This document shows, piece by piece, positions 16,246-26,136 of a DNA stretch of 64,000 nt (positions within the stretch are counted from its first letter, which is position 1; each line of letters starts with the position of its first letter). The position numbers and the translations under genes are program-made. The DNA is from Agrobacterium sp. AGB01 (GTDB lineage: Bacteria > Pseudomonadota > Alphaproteobacteria > Rhizobiales > Rhizobiaceae), in the NCBI RefSeq assembly GCF_014851585.1, contig NZ_JACVAB010000001.1:248001-312000 (forward strand). The letters are read 5' to 3'. Under the pieces are notes generated by a model, which saw nothing but the letters and a program-made list of their open reading frames with translations, had not been told where the DNA came from and did no database searches.

Positions 16246-17454
16246 TCAAACGCGCTCGATGACCGTTGCCGTACCCATGCCGGCACCGATGCAGAGCGTG
16301 ACCAGTGCTGTGTTGAGATCACGGCGTTCCAGTTCGTCCAGGACCGTCCCGAGGATCATTGCACCGGTGGCGCCAAGTGGATGGCCCATGGCAATCGCAC
16401 CACCATTGACGTTCATCTTGTCGCGGCTGATGTCGAAGGCCTGACAATAACGCAGCACCACGGCTGCAAAAGCTTCGTTCAATTCAAACAGGTCAATGTC
16501 GGACAGCGACATACCGGTTTTCTTGAGAAGTTTTTCGGTGACATCCACCGGGCCGGTCAACATCAGCGCCGGATCAGAGCCAATGTTAGCAAAGGCCTTG
16601 ATGCGGGCACGTGGTTTGAGGCTCATGGATTGCCCACCGGCTTTTGAGCCGACCAGAATAGCGGCCGCGCCGTCAACGATACCAGAGGAGTTACCTGCGT
16701 GGTGAACGTAGTTGATACGCTCGACTTCCGGATGCGCCATGATGCCAACAGCTTCAAACCCACCCATTTCGCCCGGCATCTGGAACGATGCGTTGAGCGA
16801 GGCAAGTGCCTGCATGTCGGTACCCGGACGCATATGTTCGTCACGGTCGAGAATGGTGATGCCATTCTGGTCTTTGACCGGGACAACCGAATTCTTGAAG
16901 TAGCCGTTCTCCCAGGCATGGGCAGCACGCTTCTGGCTTTCCACGGCATAAGCATCCACGTCATCGCGGGAAAAGCCGTATTTCGTGGCAATCAGGTCAG
17001 CTGAAACACCCTGCGGCATGAAGAATGCAGGGAAGTTGACTGATGGATCCATGTACCAGGCTCCGCCGGACATGCCCATGCCAACGCGCGACATGCTTTC
17101 TACGCCGCCTGCAATGACGATATCGTCAGAGCCAGCGGCAACCTTGCCGGCGGCAAAATTGACGGCGTCCAGACCCGAGGCGCAAAAGCGCGAGATCTGC
17201 ATGCCCGGTGCCTTTGTCGAATAACCCGCCTCGAAAGCGGCAGCCTTCGGGATCACCGCACCGGCATCCATGACAGGATCCACGCAACCCATGATGATGT
17301 CGTCAACGGTTGACGTATCAAGTCCGTTACGATCGCGGATTGCTTCTAATGTCTTGGCAGCAAGACGAACGGATGGCACTTCATGCAAACTGCCGTCCTT
17401 CTTGCCGCGTCCGCGCGGAGTGCGGACATGATCGTAAATATATACCTCGGTCAT
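16246..17454 (-). CDS. Acetyl-CoA C-acyltransferase (thiolase)
   Basis: 402 residues, full-length thiolase. The nucleophile is C91 in [13 protein letters not shown]; the His motif is [15 protein letters not shown] and the second Cys is in [11 protein letters not shown]. It performs the last beta-oxidation step, releasing acetyl-CoA. It lies between the acyl-CoA dehydrogenase and the FadB-like gene, all on the minus strand, giving the order dehydrogenase-thiolase-multifunctional enzyme. A FadA-type degradative role is inferred from this context rather than from sequence alone. Confidence 0.93.
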   Translation of the reverse strand: MTEVYIYDHVRTPRGRGKKDGSLHEVPSVRLAAKTLEAIRDRNGLDTSTVDDIIMGCVDPVMDAGAVIPKAAAFEAGYSTKAPGMQISRFCASGLDAVNFAAGKVAAGSDDIVIAGGVESMSRVGMGMSGGAWYMDPSVNFPAFFMPQGVSADLIATKYGFSRDDVDAYAVESQKRAAHAWENGYFKNSVVPVKDQNGITILDRDEHMRPGTDMQALASLNASFQMPGEMGGFEAVGIMAHPEVERINYVHHAGNSSGIVDGAAAILVGSKAGGQSMSLKPRARIKAFANIGSDPALMLTGPVDVTEKLLKKTGMSLSDIDLFELNEAFAAVVLRYCQAFDISRDKMNVNGGAIAMGHPLGATGAMILGTVLDELERRDLNTALVTLCIGAGMGTATVIERV

Positions 17455-17523
17455 TCTCTATCTCCCTGTGACGCATGGAGCGTCTTCGAAATCTTGGCGG
17501 GGCAAAAGAGGGGCGTATGCCCC

Positions 17524-19320
17524 TCAGAACGCCTCGGCAGCCAGTTCCATCATCGTGTCGGCACCCGTCTCGATGCGGGTCTTGCGCAGAACGGTTTCCG
17601 GCATAATACGCTCCATGAAGAACTTTGCCGTGACGAGTTTGGTCTTGAGATAATCCACGTCCGATGCACTGCCGGATGACAAAGCGCTCTGCGCTGCCTT
17701 GGCCATGCGGGCATGCATATAACCCAGGACAACAAGGCCGAAGAGGTGCATGTAGTCGGTCGAACCGGCACCGGCATTGTCAGGTTTTGCCATTGCGTTC
17801 TGCATGAACCACATGGTTGCCGCCTGCAAATCGTTCAAGCCCTTTTTCAGACCCTTGGTGTAGGTAACCAGTGCCTCATCCGCGCGGTTGTCCTCGCAGA
17901 AATCGCCGATTTCCTTAAAAAGCGCCATGACAGCACGTCCGCCATTCAGGCCAAGCTTGCGGCCGACCAGATCCAGCGCCTGAATGCCATTGGCGCCTTC
18001 ATAGATCATGGTGATCCGCGCATCACGCACATACTGGCTCATGCCGTGTTCTTCGATGTAGCCGTGGCCGCCAAACACCTGCTGTGCCATAACCGCATGG
18101 TCAAAGCCCTTGTCGGTCAGCACACCCTTGAGGATTGGCGTTACCAGTCCAAGCAGGTCATCCGCCGCCTGGCGCTCCTTTTCGTCCGTAGAGCGATGGG
18201 CGATATCCGACTGCAGTGCCGTCCACAAAAGAAATGCGCGACCAGCCTCGTTATAGGCCTTGATCGTCATCAGCGTGCGGCGCACATCGGGATGCACGAT
18301 AATCGGATCAGCTTTTTTCTCCGGTGCTTTGGCGCCAGACAATGAACGACCCTGAATACGTTCGCGGGCATATTCGACGGCGTTCTGATAGGCGATTTCG
18401 CCAACCGAAAGACCCTGCAGGCCAACGCCGAGGCGGGCTTCGTTCATCATCACGAACATGGCTGAGAGGCCCTTGTTCTCTGCGCCAAGCAGATAACCGG
18501 TCGCATCGTCATAGTTCATAACGCAGGTCGAGTTGCCATGAATGCCCATCTTGTGCTCGATGGCTCCGCAGACCACACCGTTGCGGGCACCCTGTGTTCC
18601 GTCGTCATTCACCAGGAATTTCGGCACGATGAACAGGGAAATACCCTTGGTGCCTTCAGGCGCGCCTTCGATACGGGCGATCACCAGATGCACGATGTTG
18701 TCGGTCATGGAGTGTTCACCAGCCGAGATGAAAATCTTCTGGCCGGAAATCTTGTAAGTGCCATCGCCCTGCGGAACCGCCTTGGTGCGCAGCAGACCGA
18801 GGTCAGTGCCGCAATGGGGTTCGGTCAAGTTCATGGTGCCGGACCACGTGCCTTCAACCATCTTTGGCAGGTAGGTCTGTTTCTGTTCGTCGGTACCGTG
18901 AACGAGGATTGCAGCAATCGCGCCCTGCGTCAGGCCGGGATACATCATCAGCGACAGGTTGGCAGATGACATATATTCGCCGATGGCGGCATGCATCGTG
19001 TAAGGAAGACCTTGCCCACCAAATTCCTGAGGAACGGCAAGACCGATCCACCCGCCGGCGCAATAGGCATCGTAAGCCTGTTTGAAACCGTCCGGTACGG
19101 AAACGGATCCATCGTCTGCGCGTTTGCAGCCTTGGCTGTCGCCGGGCAAGTTAAGCGGGAAAAGCTGTTCTTCCGCCAGTTTCGCGGCCTCACCGGCAAT
19201 CGCCTCGATCATATCGGGAGTGGCGTCTTCAAAACCGGGAAGATTATTGTAGCGCTCCAAACCGAGCACATCATTGAGAATGAAAAGCGTATCTTTAACA
19301 GGGGCCTTGTAAACAGGCAT
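17524..19320 (-). CDS. Acyl-CoA dehydrogenase, large C-terminal-extended type
   Basis: 598 residues, longer than classic 380-residue dehydrogenases because of a C-terminal extension (from about residue 470, [22 protein letters not shown]...). The core has [18 protein letters not shown], the flavin contact [19 protein letters not shown], and the catalytic-Glu region [19 protein letters not shown]. It catalyses FAD-linked formation of trans-2-enoyl-CoA and hands electrons to ETF. The start at MPVYKAP follows GGAGGAACATC; longer frames begin inside the palindrome region. It heads the beta-oxidation operon. Confidence 0.92.
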   Translation of the reverse strand: MPVYKAPVKDTLFILNDVLGLERYNNLPGFEDATPDMIEAIAGEAAKLAEEQLFPLNLPGDSQGCKRADDGSVSVPDGFKQAYDAYCAGGWIGLAVPQEFGGQGLPYTMHAAIGEYMSSANLSLMMYPGLTQGAIAAILVHGTDEQKQTYLPKMVEGTWSGTMNLTEPHCGTDLGLLRTKAVPQGDGTYKISGQKIFISAGEHSMTDNIVHLVIARIEGAPEGTKGISLFIVPKFLVNDDGTQGARNGVVCGAIEHKMGIHGNSTCVMNYDDATGYLLGAENKGLSAMFVMMNEARLGVGLQGLSVGEIAYQNAVEYARERIQGRSLSGAKAPEKKADPIIVHPDVRRTLMTIKAYNEAGRAFLLWTALQSDIAHRSTDEKERQAADDLLGLVTPILKGVLTDKGFDHAVMAQQVFGGHGYIEEHGMSQYVRDARITMIYEGANGIQALDLVGRKLGLNGGRAVMALFKEIGDFCEDNRADEALVTYTKGLKKGLNDLQAATMWFMQNAMAKPDNAGAGSTDYMHLFGLVVLGYMHARMAKAAQSALSSGSASDVDYLKTKLVTAKFFMERIMPETVLRKTRIETGADTMMELAAEAF

Positions 19321-19370
19321 TACCGATGTTCCTCCGCATCGTTCAAGCACGTATGCCAGCATAGTTACAA

Positions 19371-19398
19371 ATTTTGACGTTTGCGTAAACGTCAAAAT
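19371..19398. promoter_or_regulatory. 28-bp palindrome, candidate operator of the beta-oxidation operon
   Basis: ATTTTGACGTTT (19371-19382), spacer GCGT, AAACGTCAAAAT (19387-19398): the 12-base arms are perfect. It is centred 65 bases before the acyl-CoA dehydrogenase start. Dyads with GACGT/ACGTC halves are typical of TetR- or MerR-family regulators of acyl-CoA degradation; which one binds here cannot be told. Confidence 0.65.
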
Positions 19399-19499
19399 GC
19401 TCAGGTGGGTAAATTTATCGGGAGCAAGGAGCGGTTATTGGCGTCGGAAAAGCGAGAATCCATAAATTTTTAAGGGAATTAAAGGAAAAGTTAAAAAAT

Positions 19500-19511
19500 A
19501 CCGACGTCGGT
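19500..19511. repeat. 12-bp perfect palindrome ACCGACGTCGGT
   Basis: Self-complementary over 12 bases, 180 bases before the podJ-like start and about 180 before the dehydrogenase gene. Possible binding site; owner unknown. Confidence 0.45.
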
Positions 19512-19524
19512 TAACCACTTCTTT

Positions 19525-19555
19525 ACCACGTTTCGTAAATTGTTCGAAACGTGGT
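19525..19555. repeat. 11-bp inverted repeat ACCACGTTTCG/CGAAACGTGGT
   Basis: Perfect 11-base arms at 19525-19535 and 19545-19555 around TAAATTGTT. No T run follows, so an operator is more likely than a terminator. It lies 136 bases before the podJ-like start. Confidence 0.55.
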
Positions 19556-19690
19556 GTCTGTTCGCGTTGTCTGCTCGTTTACCTCAAACGTGCATCGCAA
19601 CGAGTCGGGGTTGGGGTGGCCCATTCTCGATGGCAATGCAGATCGACGCTATGGCGGACCAATGCCAACCATCGCGAAGTGAGCAGGAAC

Positions 19691-22600
19691 ATGAACGGAT
19701 CGAGACCAAATCGGTATAGCGATGGCAGATCGTCCCTTGATGCCTTGAGCCGGACCATTGAGGGGCTGGAAGCTCGCATTGAGGGCCTCATGGGTCAGCC
19801 TCCTCAGGAACCACAGCCTCAGCGTCGGCCAGAGCCGGTAGAACGCCACGTTCAGCCGCCGCTTGCTGCTCGGCCGGAGCGTTTTGATCCAATCAACGAA
19901 ATTCGCCAGCGCCAGCGTGCCCTGAATGCAGCGACGAGACCGCCACGGCAGGAAGATCGCCAGGAACGTCTCGAGCGGCAAGAACGCCCAGCGCCCCGCC
20001 AGCCGGAGCGCGCCCCGTTTGTGCCCGCGCCGCGCCCACCTTTGGCGCGCTCGACTGCTACACCGCCCGCAGACGCTCCTCAGCGCGCCTATCAGTCTTA
20101 CGAGCCACGGCAGCCTCAGCCGCCAGTCGTTTCCCAGCCCAACGATACCGCCATGCGTGATATCGCGCAGGCGCTTGTCAGCCTGCGCCAGGAACTGAAG
20201 CAGGATCTTTCCGAAGGCATTGCGCGCGAAGTGCAGGGCCTGCGCTCGGAAATCCGCAGCATCAAATCAATCGCTGAAGACAATCAGTTTGTCGGTGATA
20301 TCCGCTCCGACATCGACCGTTTGGCTGCCAGCATCGATCAACTCGGTGGCAGTGCTTCGCCGAATGCTTATGGCTTGCGCGAGGAGTTCGATGATCTGCG
20401 CGCCCTGATGGATCAGCTTGCGCGGCAGGACACCGTCAGCCGTATTGAAGATCACTGGGAGAACGTTGAGGAGAACCTCAGCAAGTTCGACACATCTGCA
20501 CTGCAAGAAGAGATTGTTTCGCTGGCCTACCGACTGGATGACATCAAGGGCCACCTTGGTGCGATGAGCGACAGCCCAGCGGTTCGCATTCTGGAAGAAA
20601 AGCTGATCACCATTGCCGAAGCTGTGGAACAGCTTGGCAAGCATATGCAGCCTTCCGGTGGCGCAATTACGGAGCAATTCTCCAATCTTGACCAGCGCCT
20701 TGATGAAATCAGCCGTGCGATTGCCGCAACTAGCTCGCGCAATGCCGCACCGGCCCTGGACACATCGCTGTTCCAGCGGCTTGAAGGTCGCCTCAACGGA
20801 TTGGCTGCGCAGATTGATGAGTTGAGCAACGCCTCTGCTCGCAGCAATCCGGCAGACGAACTTGCCGGTCGCATGGAAGCACTGACCCGCCGGATCGAAG
20901 AACTGGCAACCGAGCGCAATGCCGTCCATCTGGATGAGCGGCTCGATCAGCTTTCGCTGATGATGGAGCGTGCTCAAAAACCGGTTGCGCAGCCGGAGCT
21001 GACAGGTTTCCTTACCGACATTTCGCGTAAGATCGAAGCGCTGGATCATGGCACGTTCAATGATGCCCTGGCCTCGCGTCTCGATGATCTGGCACGCCGT
21101 ATCGAGGATCTCGACTACCGTCAGGCACAACAGCAGCAACAGCCGGTTGCCGCCTTTGATGATGGTGCTTTCCTGCGGTTGGAAGAGCGGCTGGTCGATA
21201 TCGCCGCGCGTCTTGACGAAACCTCGTCGTCATCACCGACCGATTACAACGCATTGCAAAATCTGGAAGACCAGATTGCAAACCTGTCCTCGCTGATCAG
21301 CCAGCCGGTGCAGCCTGAGCCGTTTGTAATGCCTGCGGAACTTGATGCCCGCATGGCTGCAATCGAAGATTATATGGCTTCCAACGATGAGTATATCATC
21401 GAGGCGGCACGTCAGGCGGCAGAAGCCGTGGTGGATGCCTATTCCCGCAAGGGTTTGTCGGGAAATGTCCAGCAGACCGACATGACGATGCTGAACGACC
21501 TAGCCAGCGATTTGCGCAATCTGGAAAACCTCAGCCGCTCGTCAGAAGAGCGTACCCATCGCACATTCGAAGCGCTGCATGAAACCCTCGTGCAGATTGC
21601 CGGTCGTCTCGACAGCTTCGACAACCGCTCCTTCTCGGAAACAAATTTCGCAGCAGCGCAGCAATCCTGGCAGCAGGAACCGGTAGAAAACCGCCCGGCG
21701 CGCGAACCCGCTGCCGAAATGGCATCCGGCAGCCTTTTTGCTTATGCCGGTGAAGAAGAGGCTGCACCTGCAAAGCCGCTGTTCAACAGCGCAGCCATTG
21801 AGCGTCAGCTGTCGGAAGAGGCGGCCCAGCAACTGGAAACCGCGGCAGAAGCCCTGATCATTCCGGAAGCACGTCCGCCTGCCGATGTGGCTATCGCTGA
21901 TCAGCCAGCCGCTCCGGTCAAGGAAAAGCGTGGCCTGCTCGCGAGCCTGACAAGCCGTTTCAAGTCCGAGGCATCGCGCACAACAGCGGCCGAGCCACAG
22001 CAGCGCACCCAGATCAATCCTGCCCCATCGCTGGATCCGATCGACGTTCTGCCTGCCGGTCAGGAAAACGAGCTGCTTGAGCCTGGCTCTGGCGTACCGG
22101 ACGTCAAGAAGATCCTTGAGCGTGTCCGTGCCAGCCAGAATGCACAGCGTGACACGGGTAAACCTGCCGCTCCTGAAGTTAGCAAGGCAGACTTCATCGC
22201 TGCTGCTCGCCGCGCGGCGCAGGCCGCTGCACAGGAAACGATGCCTGAAAAGGCATCTGGTGCTGCCAGTAAGGATGCCGCAGGTCAGGAAGGCAAAGCC
22301 TCCGCATTTGCACGTTACCGCCGCCCCATCCTGATGGGTATCGGTGCGATCCTGCTGGTGATGATGGCTCTGCCGCTGGTCAAGTCGGCTATCGAAGGTG
22401 AACCTGCATCGCAGGTTATCGAGCAGGCTCCAACCCAAACCCCGGGTGAAAACTCTGCGATCACACCTCCTGCTGCTCCGGAAGTTGCACATGAGCCGGT
22501 GACCATTCCGTCCGACCTGCTGTTGGAAAACGACAAGGCCGTTGAACAGGACGCGGCAATGACCGCCAATCAGCAGCCGAATACCATAGATGAAAGAACC

Positions 22601-23551
22601 ATCGGTGGTGCACCGCTGCCTGAAGCTGAAACGACAGCCCAGCCGCAGCAGGAAACATTGCGTGCACCGGTCGATGCCGTTGTTGCTGACAAGATTGCGA
22701 TTCCGTCTGAAATTCAGCCTACTTCTCTGTCTGAGGCAGCTGCTTCCGGCAATGCAGCTGCATTGTTCGAAGTTGGCGCACGTTACACCGAAGGACGTGG
22801 CGTTGCTGAAAATGCCGGCGAAGCTGCGAAATGGTACAAACTTGCTGCAGACCGTGGTCTCGCGCCCGCTCAGTACCGTCTTGGTAACATGCTGGAAAAA
22901 GGAAACGGCGTTTCGCGCGACCTGAATGAAGCCAGCGCCTATTACGCCAAGGCTGCAGAGCAGGGCAATGCCGGTGCCATGCATAATCTGGCGGTGCTTC
23001 TGGCCTCTGATGCGATTGGCCAGCCAAATTACGTACAGGCGGCAAACTGGTTCCAGAAGGCGTCTGAACTTGGTGTTCACGACAGCCAGTTCAACCTTGC
23101 CATACTCTATGCACGTGGCAGCGGCGTCAGCCAGAACATTGAAGAATCCTACAAGTGGTTTGCCATCGCAGCAAATGGCGGAGACAATGACGCAGCCCAG
23201 AAGCGCGATGAAGTTGCAAAGGCTATGCAGCCTGCACAGCTTGAAAGCGCGCGCGCCAAGGTTGCCGCCTGGAAGCCGACACCACTCAACGAAGACACCA
23301 ATGCCGTCAACATGCCGGATGAGTGGGCTGGCATGGAAGGTGTAAAAACCTCTACGGTCGACATGACCAAGGCAATCCGCAACATTCAGGCCATTCTGAA
23401 CAAGAACGGTTTTGATGCGGGAACTGCCGACGGTCAGATGGGCAAAAAGACGGTTGCCGCCATCAAGGCATTCCAGCAGTCCATTGGACAGGAACCTGAC
23501 GGCCGCATTTCCGATAACCTTGTTAAGGCCCTGCTGGAGCGCAACGCGTAA
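19691..23551 (+). CDS. podJ: PodJ-like polar localization factor with Sel1 repeats and peptidoglycan-binding domain
   Basis: 1286 residues. The N-terminal 140 residues are Pro/Arg/Gln-rich; from about 170 to 660 regular heptads (IDRLAASIDQLGG, RLDEISRAIAA, RRIEDLD) indicate long coiled coils in the cytoplasm. An acidic linker leads to one membrane segment (about 877-898, PILMGIGAILLVMMALPLV). The periplasmic part holds Sel1 repeats (about 1015-1170: GARYTEGRGVAENAGEAAKWYKLAA and copies) and a C-terminal peptidoglycan-binding domain (about 1228-1284: IQAILNKNGFDAGTADGQMG). This is the PodJ plan that organises the growing or old pole in Caulobacter and rhizobia. The start follows AGGAAC; upstream frame extension lacks support. 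Confidence 0.82.
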   Translation: MNGSRPNRYSDGRSSLDALSRTIEGLEARIEGLMGQPPQEPQPQRRPEPVERHVQPPLAARPERFDPINEIRQRQRALNAATRPPRQEDRQERLERQERPAPRQPERAPFVPAPRPPLARSTATPPADAPQRAYQSYEPRQPQPPVVSQPNDTAMRDIAQALVSLRQELKQDLSEGIAREVQGLRSEIRSIKSIAEDNQFVGDIRSDIDRLAASIDQLGGSASPNAYGLREEFDDLRALMDQLARQDTVSRIEDHWENVEENLSKFDTSALQEEIVSLAYRLDDIKGHLGAMSDSPAVRILEEKLITIAEAVEQLGKHMQPSGGAITEQFSNLDQRLDEISRAIAATSSRNAAPALDTSLFQRLEGRLNGLAAQIDELSNASARSNPADELAGRMEALTRRIEELATERNAVHLDERLDQLSLMMERAQKPVAQPELTGFLTDISRKIEALDHGTFNDALASRLDDLARRIEDLDYRQAQQQQQPVAAFDDGAFLRLEERLVDIAARLDETSSSSPTDYNALQNLEDQIANLSSLISQPVQPEPFVMPAELDARMAAIEDYMASNDEYIIEAARQAAEAVVDAYSRKGLSGNVQQTDMTMLNDLASDLRNLENLSRSSEERTHRTFEALHETLVQIAGRLDSFDNRSFSETNFAAAQQSWQQEPVENRPAREPAAEMASGSLFAYAGEEEAAPAKPLFNSAAIERQLSEEAAQQLETAAEALIIPEARPPADVAIADQPAAPVKEKRGLLASLTSRFKSEASRTTAAEPQQRTQINPAPSLDPIDVLPAGQENELLEPGSGVPDVKKILERVRASQNAQRDTGKPAAPEVSKADFIAAARRAAQAAAQETMPEKASGAASKDAAGQEGKASAFARYRRPILMGIGAILLVMMALPLVKSAIEGEPASQVIEQAPTQTPGENSAITPPAAPEVAHEPVTIPSDLLLENDKAVEQDAAMTANQQPNTIDERTIGGAPLPEAETTAQPQQETLRAPVDAVVADKIAIPSEIQPTSLSEAAASGNAAALFEVGARYTEGRGVAENAGEAAKWYKLAADRGLAPAQYRLGNMLEKGNGVSRDLNEASAYYAKAAEQGNAGAMHNLAVLLASDAIGQPNYVQAANWFQKASELGVHDSQFNLAILYARGSGVSQNIEESYKWFAIAANGGDNDAAQKRDEVAKAMQPAQLESARAKVAAWKPTPLNEDTNAVNMPDEWAGMEGVKTSTVDMTKAIRNIQAILNKNGFDAGTADGQMGKKTVAAIKAFQQSIGQEPDGRISDNLVKALLERNA

Positions 23552-23614
23552 ACTTGAACGCCCCGGCAGCAAAGTTTCCAAATTATCAACGCAATTCCGG
23601 TAGATGAATTGACT

Positions 23615-23633
23615 TGCCTGCCCCCGGCAGGCA
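23615..23633 (+). terminator. Hairpin after the podJ-like gene
   Basis: TGCCTGCC and GGCAGGCA pair around CCC, 64 bases past the stop codon. No T run; weak candidate. Confidence 0.4.
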
Positions 23634-23756
23634 TGACAGTTCAGGATGTGCGGTCAAGCCGCGTTCCTTGACTGCCGGAATGCTAAGATCAGGCAAACAC
23701 TCCAAACGACCGCTTTGCCTTTCAGCCTTGACCCGTACCCTGCTTGAGGTCCGACC

Positions 23757-24683
23757 GTGACTGTTTATCTGCCGATTGCGGAACTGTCGGTGAATATTTT
23801 CATCATTCTGGGCATGGGCGCCGCTGTTGGATTTCTGTCCGGCATGTTTGGTGTAGGTGGCGGGTTCCTGATCACTCCACTGCTGATTTTCTACAATATT
23901 CCCCCCGTTGTTGCGGTTGCGACCGGTGCTAATCAGGTTGTCGCATCGTCAATTTCCGGTTCGATATCGCATTTCCGACGCGGTACGCTGGACGTGAAGC
24001 TGGGAAGTATCCTGCTTATTGGCGGTATTGGTGGGGCAACGGCTGGTATCTGGCTGTTCTCGCTGCTGCGGCGCGCCGGCCAGCTCGACCTTATCATTTC
24101 GCTGCTTTATGTGATTTTTCTCGGCACCGTCGGCGGTTTGATGCTGATGGAAAGCATTGTGGCGCTTCGCCGCGCTGCCCGCAACGAGCAGGTCACGTTG
24201 AAAAGACCGGGGCATCATAACTGGGTACACCGCCTGCCGTTTAAAATGCGGTTCAAGAAATCCAAGATCTATCTCAGCATCATTCCGCTGATTGGCCTTG
24301 GTTTCTTTATCGGCGTCCTGACCTCGGTAATGGGTGTCGGCGGCGGTTTCATCATGGTTCCTGCCATGATCTACCTGCTGCGTATCCCGACCAACGTCGT
24401 TGTCGGAACCTCGCTGTTCCAGATCATTTTCGTGACCGCCTATACGACGATCGTGCAGGCTGCGACCAACTATTCCGTCGACATCGTTCTGGCCTTCATC
24501 CTGATGATTGCCGGTGTAGTCGGCGCCCAATACGGGGTACGCGTCGGCCAGAAGCTGCGCGGCGAACAGCTGCGCGCTCTTCTTGCATTGCTTGTTCTGG
24601 CTGTTGGTGTACGTCTTGCCATCGCGCTGGTCGTCAGGCCAGAGGACCTGTTCTCGGTTGCCGTGGGAGGGGTGGGCTTTTGA
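23757..24683 (+). CDS. TauE/SafE family sulfite/anion exporter
   Basis: 308 residues with about eight membrane segments. The two characteristic inverted repeats are visible: GFLSGMFGVGGGFLITPLLIF near residue 24 and GVLTSVMGVGGGFIMVPAMIYLLRIP near residue 186, each followed by a segment with asparagine or serine (GANQVVASSISGSISHF, VVGTSLFQIIFVTAYTT). Family members move sulfite, sulfonates or related anions across the inner membrane. The start is GTG at 23757, with GAGGT 8 bases before it. The stop overlaps the next gene's TTG by 4 bases. Confidence 0.88.
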   Translation: MTVYLPIAELSVNIFIILGMGAAVGFLSGMFGVGGGFLITPLLIFYNIPPVVAVATGANQVVASSISGSISHFRRGTLDVKLGSILLIGGIGGATAGIWLFSLLRRAGQLDLIISLLYVIFLGTVGGLMLMESIVALRRAARNEQVTLKRPGHHNWVHRLPFKMRFKKSKIYLSIIPLIGLGFFIGVLTSVMGVGGGFIMVPAMIYLLRIPTNVVVGTSLFQIIFVTAYTTIVQAATNYSVDIVLAFILMIAGVVGAQYGVRVGQKLRGEQLRALLALLVLAVGVRLAIALVVRPEDLFSVAVGGVGF

Positions 24684-25510
24684 TCCGCAAACTTTTCCGC
24701 GCGCTGTTTGCCACTATGGTACTGGGTGGTTCCGCATGGGCACAAACACCGCCACAGATCCCGGCCTTGACGACATCACCTTACGGCCAACCACAGACGG
24801 TGCGTGAGACTATCGAGATTGGTGCTTCGACGACGGAAATCGCCATCACCTCGGATTTCCGTGGTGCTGATTTTACGATGTTCGGTGCGCTCAACAATCC
24901 CGACCAATTGCTGCTGGCCATCGGCCAATATGATGTCATCGTCACACTGGCAGGCCCGCTGGACCTGGCGACGGTGCGCAAGAAAGAACGTGTCTTTGGC
25001 ATCTGGGTCAACACCAGCTCGATCAGCTTTGAGCCGCTGCCGGAATCCTATGCGCTTGCCAGCACACGCGATGTCAATTCCATTGCCAGCCCCGAAGTGC
25101 TCAACGATATAGGTCTTGGTGTAAACCACCTGCCTCTGGTAACGGCAGGCTACGCGGGCGAGCCTGACAATATTGGAGAGTTCCGTCAGGCCTATCGTCG
25201 CCTCAAACTATCCGATGGTATTTATCGCAATGATGAAACTGGCGTGCGTCTGGAGCGTACCGGCCTGTTTTGGGCAACGCTGCGCCTGCCAGCCAACGTA
25301 CCGAATGGCGTACACACCGCCCGTGCCTATCTGTTCAAGAGCGGTGACTTCATTGCGCAACGAGAGCTGCGCCTGCGTGTCGTTAAAACTGGCATCGAAC
25401 AGGCCATTACCGATGCTGCCCATCAAACACCACTTGCCTATGGCATGTTGTGTGTTCTGATCGCCGTCATTACCGGCTGGAGCGCCAGCATCCTGTTCCG
25501 CAAGGACTGA
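24680..25510 (+). CDS. TIGR02186 family membrane-anchored protein
   Basis: 276 residues with a signal peptide (LFRALFATMVLGGSAWA), a periplasmic beta-rich domain (VRETIEIGASTTEIAITSDFRGADFTMFG...) and a C-terminal membrane anchor (LAYGMLCVLIAVITGWSASILF). Layout and linkage to a TauE/SafE transporter agree with the TIGR02186 family of unknown function. It begins with TTG inside the preceding stop (TTTTGA), behind GGGAGGGGTGG, so translation is coupled. Likely an accessory subunit of the exporter. Confidence 0.78.
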   Translation: MIRKLFRALFATMVLGGSAWAQTPPQIPALTTSPYGQPQTVRETIEIGASTTEIAITSDFRGADFTMFGALNNPDQLLLAIGQYDVIVTLAGPLDLATVRKKERVFGIWVNTSSISFEPLPESYALASTRDVNSIASPEVLNDIGLGVNHLPLVTAGYAGEPDNIGEFRQAYRRLKLSDGIYRNDETGVRLERTGLFWATLRLPANVPNGVHTARAYLFKSGDFIAQRELRLRVVKTGIEQAITDAAHQTPLAYGMLCVLIAVITGWSASILFRKD

Positions 25511-25530
25511 TATCCTCCCGGTAATATCAG
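25507..25530 (+). terminator. Hairpin at the end of the TIGR02186 gene
   Basis: CTGATAT (25507-25513, overlapping the stop codon) and ATATCAG (25524-25530) form a 7-bp stem. No T run; weak candidate. Confidence 0.3.
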
Positions 25531-25687
25531 CTTGATTGCTTGATACGGATCAATCTGCAAATTGCCGTTCAGGTGCATGATGTCCTTATCAGCGCACAGG
25601 CACAGTTTCGTTCTGGTAGCGCTGTTTTTCAAGCGTTGCGGCAGGTCGGTAACCTGATGGGTCCTCTGCTGCGAAAGGGGAAATGCC

Positions 25688-26128
25688 ATGTTCAAGCACA
25701 TTCTCATTCCAACCGACGGATCACCCTTAGCGCAGATCGCTATCGATAGCGGTTTTGCGCTGGCAAAGGATGCCGGAGCCAAGGTCACGGTCATCACGGT
25801 TGCCGAACCGTTCCACATCGTCGCGGCCGATGCGGATAACATTGCCGTCATCACCGAACAGGAAGAAACGCATATTTGTGATGAGGCCGAGCAGGTATTG
25901 AAAGACACGCAGGCGAGGGCCAAGACGCTGGGACTGGAGTGCGACGCGCTGTTTGCCCGCGCCACCAAGGCGCATGAAGCGATTATCGAGGCTGCAAACC
26001 AGATTGGCTGCGATCTGATTGCCATGGCCTCTCATGGTCGCAAGGGCGTCCGTGCCATGGTTCTGGGCAGCGTCACCTCGAAGGTGTTGAGCAATTCGAA
26101 CATTCCGGTTCTGGTCTACCGCCAGTAA
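25688..26128 (+). CDS. Universal stress protein (UspA family)
   Basis: 146 residues, single Usp domain. The N-terminal FKHILIPTDGSPLAQIAID provides the nucleotide-contacting Asp, and the C-terminal IAMASHGRKGVRAMVLGSVTSKVLSNSNIPVLVYR carries the glycine-rich phosphate loop seen in ATP-binding members. GAAAGGGG lies before the ATG. The 177 bases upstream have no gene and no EcfG-type motif that I can see. Convergent with pdeM, 8 bases away. Confidence 0.92.
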   Translation: MFKHILIPTDGSPLAQIAIDSGFALAKDAGAKVTVITVAEPFHIVAADADNIAVITEQEETHICDEAEQVLKDTQARAKTLGLECDALFARATKAHEAIIEAANQIGCDLIAMASHGRKGVRAMVLGSVTSKVLSNSNIPVLVYRQ

Positions 26129-26136
26129 TTTGGAGG

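Larger units (their letters stand above)
19321..19690. other. Divergent regulatory region, beta-oxidation operon / podJ-like gene
   Basis: 370 bases without a gene. It contains three dyads (19371-19398, 19500-19511, 19525-19555), a run of TTAA words around 19470-19494, and TTAACC-N5-TTTACC at 19511-19527, a loose resemblance to CtrA half-sites. The podJ-like leader occupies the right end. Confidence 0.6.

Noticed and set aside
19470..19494. TTAA words as possible CtrA sites
   Set aside because: Spacings are 5 and 8 bases, not the required 7.
21542..23581. 679-codon open frame opposite the podJ-like gene
   Set aside because: Antisense shadow with cysteine- and arginine-rich unlikely composition; the plus-strand protein has clear Sel1 and peptidoglycan-binding domains.
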